A DNA stretch of 13,292 nt, from NCBI GenBank assembly GCA_045046905.1, contig JASFYU010000203.1, forward strand, positions 1 through 13,292, written 5' to 3'. Origin of the DNA: JASFYU01 sp045046905 (GTDB lineage: Bacteria > Bacteroidota > Bacteroidia > Flavobacteriales > Flavobacteriaceae). The notes under the pieces are model-generated. The model did no database searches. It was given only the letters and a program-made list of their open reading frames with translations, and was not told the DNA's origin. Positions within the stretch are counted from its first letter, which is position 1. Each line of letters opens with the position of its first letter. A program made the position numbers and the translations under genes. Positions 1 to 5,756 of the stretch are shown one piece after another.

Positions 1-99
1 ATTTTATCAAATTAACCCGTTAGTCTTTCTAAAATTCAGCTTCGAATTGAATAAAAAAGCATCTAAACTGTAAACAAATCTTAGGTCGAACTCAGGTTT
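1..99 (+). mobile_element. Right end of an insertion sequence, truncated by the window edge
   Basis: Positions 2-73 read as the last 23 codons of a protein ending INPLVFLKFSFELNKKASKL and then TAA. The terminal sequence TTAGGTCGAACTCAGGT follows, ending near position 97. The same arrangement, about 90% identical over 99 bp (10 differences counted), occurs at 4672-4770, where the matching inverted end is also present. Conservation of both the reading frame and the terminal repeat suggests that 1-99 is the 3' end of a transposase gene plus the right inverted repeat. The rest of the element lies upstream of the window. I cannot name the IS family from this fragment. Confidence 0.7.
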
Positions 100-164
100 T
101 AACTAAAATATCACCCTATACAATACTTATTTTGCCGTAACAATACGTCTTAATTGAGCATGTG

Positions 165-1028
165 CTAAACATTCTGAAATTTTCTTGAGTATTGTGAAGG
201 AGTTCTCCCAGTGATTATTTTAAATCTCCGATTGAAATTCGAAATATTATTAAATCCAGATTCATAGCATATTCGGGTAATATTATATTTATTTTCAGAT
301 AGAAGGCGGCATGCATAGCCTACCCTTACCTCGTTTAAATACTCATTAAAAGTTTTCTTGTTGATTTGTTTAAAGAATCTACTAAATGATGATGGGTTCA
401 TATGTGCCACTTCAGCAACCTCTGTTAAGGTAATTAGGCTATCAAAATTTTTGAAAATATATTCATGTACCTTATTCATTCTTTCGAATGATACTTCAAA
501 TGTTTTTAAATATCCTCCACTGGATAAGACCTTGATGTCTCTATGTTTTCCCAAATAGTCAAGAATATTAAACAATTCGAATAGCTTTTCGGACGAGTTA
601 AGTTTGGAAAGCCCTTTTATTTTGTCTAAAATTCTTTTTTGAACTCCAATAAAATTAATTCCATATCTTGAGGTCAGGATCATATCCCTTATGTGTTTTA
701 ATTCTGGGGCTGAAAGAAAATGATTTCCCATAAAATCTTTTTTGAAATGTATGGCATGCGCTTCACATGATGAGGCAATGTTGTTAGAGAAATATTTTTC
801 ATCATTACGCCACATATGAGGGAGATTTTCGCCCAACAGTATGAGTTGGTTATCTTTAAACTTTTCAATATGGTCACCGATAAATCGGATTCCGGTACCT
901 TTGCTGACTAAGACAAGTTCTAGCTCGGGATGATAGTGCCAAGTTCTCATAAAATGAGGGCCTAGGTAATGTTTAGCCGTAAATGAACTATCATTTAAAC
1001 AAGTTCTATCTATAAAATGAAGCTTCAT
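165..1028 (-). CDS. AraC-family transcriptional regulator with N-terminal cupin sensor domain
   Basis: This is a cytoplasmic DNA-binding regulator of 287 residues, the usual size for the family. Residues about 25-75 (motifs HYHPELELVLVSKGTG and LLGENLPHMW) form a cupin-like ligand-sensing domain. Residues about 185-285 form the AraC/XylS DNA-binding domain with two helix-turn-helix units: the first around LTEVAEVAHMNPSSFSRFFK (201-220), the second around ITRICYESGFNNISNFNRRF (250-269). The domain ends in the classic GRTPSQYSRKF. Family members with this layout usually answer to a sugar or other small metabolite, but the ligand cannot be read from the sequence. No obvious target operon adjoins it: on one side is an IS end, on the other a transposase fragment. 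It is probably a resident of the accessory segment. The single ATG at 1028 is the natural start. Confidence 0.9.
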   Translation of the reverse strand: MKLHFIDRTCLNDSSFTAKHYLGPHFMRTWHYHPELELVLVSKGTGIRFIGDHIEKFKDNQLILLGENLPHMWRNDEKYFSNNIASSCEAHAIHFKKDFMGNHFLSAPELKHIRDMILTSRYGINFIGVQKRILDKIKGLSKLNSSEKLFELFNILDYLGKHRDIKVLSSGGYLKTFEVSFERMNKVHEYIFKNFDSLITLTEVAEVAHMNPSSFSRFFKQINKKTFNEYLNEVRVGYACRLLSENKYNITRICYESGFNNISNFNRRFKIITGRTPSQYSRKFQNV

Positions 1029-1152
1029 AAAAATCTATTTTATACTACCTCGTGTTAAGTTTTACAAATTGCAAATAATCATTATTCTTACAAACAATAA
1101 TATATTGTATTTTGTCAATTGTTATAATGCCCATATCTTTAACATCTTACAT

Positions 1153-1671
1153 TCACCTTAGCTTTACGTCATCCGTAAGCTGTACAGCCGTTACCACCTT
1201 CTTTTTCTTGGAATCGTAGCTGCGACCGACCTTTCCCTCTTCACGTCCTCCCAGTACGAATTCATCAACATGCACGGTGCCGTCCATGCGACTGTTGCCG
1301 CTAGGGGACATCACCTCGCGTACCTTGAGCATGAACAGTCGTGCCGTCTTTTCCGTAACACCATAGCGCACTCCCATATAACTTGCCGATAGGCTTTTTG
1401 TACTGGTGGCCATCTCGAAACAAATGAAAAATGCCTTGCGGACACCGAACTTGACCTTATGGAAGAGTGTGTTGGCGGTGGCCGATTCTATATGGACACA
1501 AATATTGCAGACACGTGAAAAATCCTTGCGTTCCTGAAACTTGGCATGCCCACATTTGAGACAATGATAACCTTCGTTTTTCTTTAATCCGGCCAAATAT
1601 TCCTTGCAATCTTCATCTGTTTTGAAGCGTTCAGAGAACTCTAGAAAATTTTGACCCTTGAAAATATCCAT
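1153..1671 (-). pseudogene. IS1595 (ISXO2-like) transposase, truncated at the C-terminus
   Basis: The frame begins with the family-typical MDIFKGQNFLEFSERFKTD. It contains a zinc ribbon (C37, C40, C55, C58) and then the start of the DDE integrase-like domain (VDEFVLGG, first acidic residue D136, and VVTAVQLTDD). It stops after 172 residues, whereas IS1595-group transposases are near 300, so the second half with the remaining catalytic acids is missing. A+T-rich sequence unlike the gene follows the stop. An in-frame ATG exists 27 bp further upstream (1698), but the start at 1671 matches the family N-terminus and is preceded by an AGGG stretch. The fragment is visibly richer in G+C (about 50% in a sampled 60 bp) than its neighbours. 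This points to an immigrant element decayed by deletion. It should be inactive. Confidence 0.85.
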
Positions 1672-1779
1672 AAATACCCTGTTTTTATTCAAATACAAGT
1701 TAAGTAATTAAATACTGACCTCTATTGTTGTTTTTATATCTTACTTCTATTTAAAAAGAACTAACAAAATTTCAAAAAT

Positions 1780-2706
1780 ATGTCACAATCTACAAACACA
1801 ATACTAATGGTATCTCCTTCTACATTCGGCTATAATGAAGAAAGTGCGCCTGATAATACATTTCAAAAGAGACCAAAATCTTTAGAAGGTAATGAAATAG
1901 GACAGAAATTAGCACTCGTAGAGTTTAATGAAATGGTAAAAAAATTACGTGACAGTCATGTAAATGTAATTGTGGTAAAAGATGAATTAAAGGCTAGAAC
2001 CACAGATTCTATTTTTCCAAACAATTGGTTTTCCACTCACGTAGATGGTAGTCTGTATATATATCCTATGATGGCAAAAAATAGAAGAATCGAGAGGGGT
2101 ATTGGAATTATTGAAGAGTTATCTACACGTTATATCATTCTTAATACGATTGATTTTACTTCTTATGAAAAAGAAAATAAATTCCTAGAGGGGACAGGAA
2201 GTATGGTTTTCGATAGAGAAAATAAAATTATTTATGCTATTGTTTCGAAAAGAACAGATCTAGATGTTTTATCTGAAATGAAAAAAAGTATAGGTTATGA
2301 AATGATTCTTTTTAATTCTGTAAACGAAGATAATGTTCCCGTGTATCATACAAATGTAATTATGTGTGTTGCAACAACCTTTATAATTCTTTGTTTTGAG
2401 TCTATAAAAAATGAAGAAGAAAGATTAGCTATTATTAGAGCTGCTGAAAGAACAAATAAAGTAATTATTGATATTTCATTTGAACAAGTAAAATACTTCT
2501 GTGGAAATGTAATTGAAATAAAAAATAATAAAAATGAAAAGTTATTGGCTATGTCAATAAATGCTTTCAATCATTTTACAAAGAAACAGATAGAAACTAT
2601 TGAAAATTCACATTCAATATTTACCGCGGAGATTCCTACCATTGAAACCTTAGGAGGAGGAGGGGTTCGATGCATGATTGCTGAAATATTTTTTGAATCA
2701 TTGTGA
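1780..2706 (+). CDS. ctlX: CtlX-like citrulline/arginine-type hydrolase (amidinotransferase superfamily)
   Basis: This cytoplasmic enzyme of the guanidino-group-modifying (amidinotransferase/DDAH-like) superfamily resembles the citrulline-utilisation hydrolase CtlX. Hallmarks in order: RTTDSIFPNNWFSTH (D76, residues 73-87), LEGTGSMVFDR (E137), the catalytic-histidine region VYHTNVIM (H190) and the C-terminal nucleophile in GGGGVRCMIAE (C298). These are the acid, His and Cys expected for a covalent amidino/ureido-thiol mechanism. The 308-residue length is normal and the catalytic set is complete, so it looks functional. The exact substrate (citrulline, arginine or a methylated derivative) is not shown by the sequence. 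It stands alone: no arginine or ornithine pathway gene adjoins it. The gene is very A+T-rich (25% G+C in a sampled 60 bp at 2101-2160), unlike the adjacent transposase fragment and the cco genes, which fits acquisition from elsewhere. Confidence 0.85.
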   Translation: MSQSTNTILMVSPSTFGYNEESAPDNTFQKRPKSLEGNEIGQKLALVEFNEMVKKLRDSHVNVIVVKDELKARTTDSIFPNNWFSTHVDGSLYIYPMMAKNRRIERGIGIIEELSTRYIILNTIDFTSYEKENKFLEGTGSMVFDRENKIIYAIVSKRTDLDVLSEMKKSIGYEMILFNSVNEDNVPVYHTNVIMCVATTFIILCFESIKNEEERLAIIRAAERTNKVIIDISFEQVKYFCGNVIEIKNNKNEKLLAMSINAFNHFTKKQIETIENSHSIFTAEIPTIETLGGGGVRCMIAEIFFESL

Positions 2707-3144
2707 TTTTTTAAATTCACTTATAACCAATTAGTAGTCTGAATAATTTGCAATCGGGTAAAATTTTTCGACAAATTGATTTCCTTAATCGATAGGGAGC
2801 TCATTTACAACTAATACTAAAAAACCAGAAAGAAGCACTTTAGAAATAAGCTTCACACCCGATAGCACAATAGAAGCGTACCCCGTATATTGCCGCGATT
2901 TCGGATTCTCCATGGCGCAAGATTAGGAATTATTATTTTATTTAGACAGCCTCTCGATAATTATCGGGAGAGAGTTAAACCTTTTCTGGGCTATCACACA
3001 GCGAATAAAAAATTTCTTGAAACCGACTACTATCCACAAGGCAGAGCCATAGGGTAATTCTTTTTGATTAAATTTCACTAAGAACCTAAGTTCGAACTTT
3101 ATTTTCCTTGAAATGAAGCAACTCCTTTTCCATTGCCCTTCAAA
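2707..3144. other. Convergent intergenic region with possible coding debris
   Basis: This 438-bp gap lies between the 3' ends of ctlX and usp. I see no intact gene. Two stretches look like eroded coding sequence. One is the open frame 2789-2926, ending in YPVYCRDFGFSMAQD and then TAG, with no start codon. The other is the frame 2866-3057, whose end reads FLGYHTANKKFLETDYYPQG and then RAIG and TAA, also without ATG. They overlap in different frames, as after a frameshift. I recognise neither product. A 20-bp palindrome lies inside the region (2951-2970). Confidence 0.4.
2951..2970. repeat. Intergenic palindrome CTCTCGATAATTATCGGGAG
   Basis: The sequence is self-complementary over 20 nt with one T-G wobble. 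Its central 12 bp, CGATAATTATCG, are a perfect palindrome. Lying between two converging genes, it could act as a bidirectional transcription end or be a short dispersed repeat. It has no flanking T-run and almost no loop, so a terminator role is weakly supported. Confidence 0.45.
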
Positions 3145-4047
3145 CTAATGTGCAATAGCGTTTTCTCCCGTTTTCTTTGGTTTTAGAGGAATACTCATAC
3201 CCAATTCAGGAATGACTAATAAGGGTACCTGCGTATGAAAAGCGACTCGTTTCACTACAGGTTCGCGGGTCATTTTCTCCATATAACTATGCTGATAATT
3301 GAGCATGGCTAGCAAATGAATATTCAATTCTTTGGTAAAGACATCCAAGGTTTTTGAGACTGAATTCAGCTCGGAAACCGTATGAACGTAATGCTCAACA
3401 CCTTTTATATATTTTCGTAGCATACTTAAGTTGAATTGCTGTAATTCGCTCAGGGGTTTAATTTCATATTGAACATGTACTATACGTAATATAGCGTTAA
3501 AGGTATTCGCTAAATCTATAATAGGCTGTAGCTCTGATTGGGTATAAAACCGATTAAAGTCGGTAGCAAATACAATCTCTTTGGGTTTATCGAATACAAA
3601 ATATTGCGGAATTGCCAAAACAGGACAGTTCTGTATCGCTTTTATTATCCGAACGGTATTGCTTCCCATAAAAATCTCCTCAAGGCCTGACGCACCTTTT
3701 GTTCCCGTTATTATCAAATCGATACACTCTCTTTCTACCACCTCCTTTATTTCATCTACCAATAGACTAAATGAGGAAATGGTCTTAAAACTATGATTGG
3801 CAATATCATTCGTTTCCTTAATTTGCTGAACAAGCTTTTTCAAACCTCTTTCAGATTCGATTTGTGCACCATCCCCTATCTGACCATCCCCTATTGTGGT
3901 CGCCATGAATCGGCTATTGGCAATTGCCGGGGTATACGTATTCAACAAATGAAACACACACTCCTCATTCTTGTAAAGCGCTATGGCATATTTCGTGGCA
4001 TTCCATGCATTTTCAGAAAAATCTGTGGGCAGTAATATATTCTTCAT
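3145..4047 (-). CDS. Universal stress protein with two tandem Usp domains
   Basis: This is a cytoplasmic UspA-family protein of 300 residues carrying two Usp folds in tandem, roughly residues 1-147 and 156-280. The first begins MKNILLPTDFSENA and ends with a full ATP-binding signature, G115-2x-G118-9x-G128-S129, in GTKGASGLEEIFMGSNT. The second (KEIVFATDFN... to ...VPLLVIPE) lacks the glycine signature and so probably does not bind nucleotide. Near residues 52-62 there is a small repeat, IGDGQIGDGA, from a 15-bp tandem duplication. The start is the ATG at 4047, downstream of an Fnr-like box and a -7 element (4073-4119). This suggests induction under low oxygen together with the cbb3 oxidase genes. 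Such proteins aid survival under stress or energy limitation; the precise partner is unknown. Confidence 0.92.
   Translation of the reverse strand: MKNILLPTDFSENAWNATKYAIALYKNEECVFHLLNTYTPAIANSRFMATTIGDGQIGDGAQIESERGLKKLVQQIKETNDIANHSFKTISSFSLLVDEIKEVVERECIDLIITGTKGASGLEEIFMGSNTVRIIKAIQNCPVLAIPQYFVFDKPKEIVFATDFNRFYTQSELQPIIDLANTFNAILRIVHVQYEIKPLSELQQFNLSMLRKYIKGVEHYVHTVSELNSVSKTLDVFTKELNIHLLAMLNYQHSYMEKMTREPVVKRVAFHTQVPLLVIPELGMSIPLKPKKTGENAIAH
3868..3897. repeat. 15-bp tandem duplication inside usp
   Basis: ACCATCCCCTAT occurs at 3868-3879 and again at 3883-3894, giving a period of 15. It is in frame and duplicates five residues (IGDGQ/IGDGA) in a loop of the first Usp domain. It is a likely replication-slippage product that leaves the frame intact. 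Confidence 0.8.
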
Positions 4048-4501
4048 AGGTACATCTAACTAACTTATGGTGTAAAACTAATCTAAGAAAGAAGTCGAAA
4101 CTATGATATAAGTCAGGTTTTGACGGCCTTTAGCTCCAAAGACTTGGCATTCTAGATTAAATAACACCGGAAAACACTAGCTATATTTTCCAAATTGGTA
4201 TATGATATATTAGCCTCAGTAAAGGCAATCTATAGCGACACAAAAACAGCGATTATGTTAATATAGGTGCTATCAATCAGACTTAAATTAATTGGTTGTG
4301 AATATTAATAGGTATGAATATCGAAAAATAATTGTTGTTCAATCCGGTATTTTTGGCTCCTAAAATCTAAACCTTGCCGAAAACATGCCCAAGACTCCTT
4401 GAATTGAAACAGCATATAATCGCAGCATTACGGATCAGAAAAAAATACGATAGCAGTAATCAAGCAAGAAACCGTTTCGCTTTAAACCGTCTTGGTGATG
4501 C
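4048..4501. other. Intergenic region upstream of usp
   Basis: About 450 bp lie between the usp start and the MITE-like element. The first 72 bp hold the usp promoter and Fnr-like box. In the remainder (about 4120-4501) I see no open frame of useful length, RNA gene or repeat. The composition is mixed and may be decayed sequence. Confidence 0.5.
4073..4119 (-). promoter_or_regulatory. Predicted Fnr-activated promoter of usp
   Basis: Read on the minus strand, the 18-bp box AACCTGACTTATATCATA spans 4119-4102, with 12-bp core TGACTTATATCA (4115-4104). A -7-like element, TAGTTTTA, spans 4080-4073 and matches TAnnTTTG except for its last base. It starts exactly 24 nt past the core, as at the fnr, ccoI and ccoS promoters. 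There are 25 nt between the element and the usp ATG. Confidence 0.75.
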
Positions 4502-4773
4502 TTGAAACCTGAGTTCGACCTAAGATTTAATCTACAGAATACAAATAAAAGCTAAGATTTGAAATGGAAAATTTGAAGGAATATCTGGATATTTCAAAAA
4601 ATTTACATGATAAGATTGCCTTTTATCTGTATTTCCTTCGGATTTGATGATTTTTTTCCACTTCTCGTCAAATTTCTTCAAATTAACCCGCTAGTCCTTC
4701 AAAAATTTAGCTTCGAATTGAATAAAAAATTATCTAAACTGTAAACAAAGATTAGGTCGAACTCAGGTTTGAA
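4502..4773. mobile_element. MITE-like, internally deleted IS derivative with terminal inverted repeats
   Basis: The left end, ACCTGAGTTCGACCTAA (from 4507), is the inverse of the right end, TTAGGTCGAACTCAGGT; the right end continues outward to 4768. Between them are only about 262 bp. TTGAA flanks both sides (4502-4506 and 4769-4773), a candidate 5-bp target-site duplication. Inside, 4564-4647 encodes a 27-codon start, MENLKEYLDISKNL and onward. Then 4673-4744, in another frame, encodes a tail INPLVLQKFSFELNKKLSKL that matches the transposase tail at 2-73. I infer a deleted IS that kept both ends and could be moved in trans by a full-length relative. Confidence 0.75.
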
Positions 4774-4918
4774 AGATGTGTCATTACTATTTGTTTTGGA
4801 TTTTCAGGCTAGCGCCACTTTTTCCTAATCAACAACCTTGACCCAAGGGTACAAGGCATGCCTTCGAAAAGCATTTTTTGATTTCGAGGGAAGCCCCTCA
4901 ATAGGTGCGTAAACATGA

Positions 4919-4933
4919 GAGGGTTAAACCCTC
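4919..4933 (-). terminator. Possible stem-loop after fnr
   Basis: GAGGGTT-A-AACCCTC can pair with 5-7 bp and begins about 10 nt past the fnr stop. No T-run follows on the minus strand, so this is at best a weak terminator. Confidence 0.3.
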
Positions 4934-4942
4934 AATGAGGAA

Positions 4943-5632
4943 TTAAAAACCCTCTGCCAAATCCTGAAGCTTTTTTTTATCGGCTACCCCAATCTTCTTG
5001 CCTGATGTTTTGATCAGTCCTTTTTTCTTAAATTCAGAAATAATCCGAATGGCAGATTCCGTAGCCGTTCCGACTACATTGGCAATATCCTCTCGGGAGA
5101 GGGTTAGCAACAAAAAACCTTCCTTATCCTCGCCAAAATTATTTCCGAGATAAAGAAATGCCTCTGCCACACGTTGCTTTACCGTCTTTTGAGACATATT
5201 AACAATAACATCATCGGCCTCTTTAAGATCATGGGCCATGTGACGTAAGACTTCGACTGCATAGTTAGGGTTGCTATTTAAGGTATTTGTAATAATTTCC
5301 TTAGGAATAAAACAGACCTCCATATCACTAACAGCGACCGCACTTAAATTGGTGTGTTCTTCCGCAATTACGGATCGTTGCCCCATAATCTCTCCCTTAC
5401 TTGCTAATTTCACAATCTGGTCTTTTCCATTCTCACTCAATTTAGACAACTTCGAAATACCGCTGCGAACACAAAAGACACCATCCAACTTCTCACCCTC
5501 TTTAAAAAGAGCTTCTCCTTTTTTGATTTTTTTAAAAATTTTAGAGTCCGAAACGGCTTTCAATTCCTCCTTGCTCATAGCACGTAACGAATTGAACTCC
5601 CTTATAATACAATTTTCACACCTGCTGTTCAT
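4943..5632 (-). CDS. fnr: Crp/Fnr-family transcriptional regulator, probable oxygen/redox-responsive Fnr
   Basis: This 229-residue cytoplasmic regulator has an N-terminal Cys motif (C5-x2-C8 in MNSRCENC). A cyclic-nucleotide-type sensor barrel (about 30-115) carries further cysteines C54 and C107. A dimer helix (about 120-150) and a C-terminal winged helix-turn-helix follow: LSREDIANVVGTATESAIR, 178-196. In the recognition helix, E192 and R196 align with the Glu and Arg that read the site in E. coli FNR, while the intervening Ser position is Ile. E. coli FNR uses four Cys for its [4Fe-4S] cluster; whether these four do so is inference. An in-frame ATG at 5749 would give 268 residues but lies beyond the promoter and inside the divergent ccoI control region. 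I therefore choose 5632, just after the predicted -7 element (5660-5667). It is divergent from ccoI and shares one Fnr-like box with it, implying autoregulation. Confidence 0.9.
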   Translation of the reverse strand: MNSRCENCIIREFNSLRAMSKEELKAVSDSKIFKKIKKGEALFKEGEKLDGVFCVRSGISKLSKLSENGKDQIVKLASKGEIMGQRSVIAEEHTNLSAVAVSDMEVCFIPKEIITNTLNSNPNYAVEVLRHMAHDLKEADDVIVNMSQKTVKQRVAEAFLYLGNNFGEDKEGFLLLTLSREDIANVVGTATESAIRIISEFKKKGLIKTSGKKIGVADKKKLQDLAEGF

Positions 5633-5659
5633 ACCTACAAAGTTTAATACCTTATGCCA

Positions 5660-5733
5660 CAAAATTAGTCCTCGGAATATAAGCAAAACCTGACTAATAT
5701 CATACTTTTGGAGTATCGGAATATAAAACTTTG
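5660..5733. promoter_or_regulatory. Divergent fnr/ccoI promoter with one shared Fnr-like box
   Basis: The box AACCTGACTAATATCATA (5687-5704, core TGACTAATATCA 5691-5702) sits centrally. Toward fnr, a perfect TAnnTTTG element, TAATTTTG, reads 5667-5660 on the minus strand. Toward ccoI, AAACTTTG at 5726-5733 matches except for its first base. Both begin exactly 24 nt from the core edge, so one site can serve both directions. There are 27 nt from the element to the fnr ATG at 5632, and 23 nt to the ccoI ATG at 5757. Confidence 0.78.
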
Positions 5734-5756
5734 CAAAAGGTATAAGCAAATAATAA

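Noticed and set aside
2951..2970. Palindrome as a strong intrinsic terminator for ctlX or usp
   Set aside because: It is more than 170 nt from either stop codon, has almost no loop and no T-run.
4505..4520. AAACCTGAGTTCGACC resembles the AACCTGAC half of the Fnr-like box
   Set aside because: It lacks the second half-site (RTCA at the right distance) and is fully explained as the terminal inverted repeat of the MITE-like element.
5271..5693. Plus-strand open frame of 140 codons opposite fnr
   Set aside because: It mirrors the fnr coding strand, crosses the fnr/ccoI promoter and has no family features.
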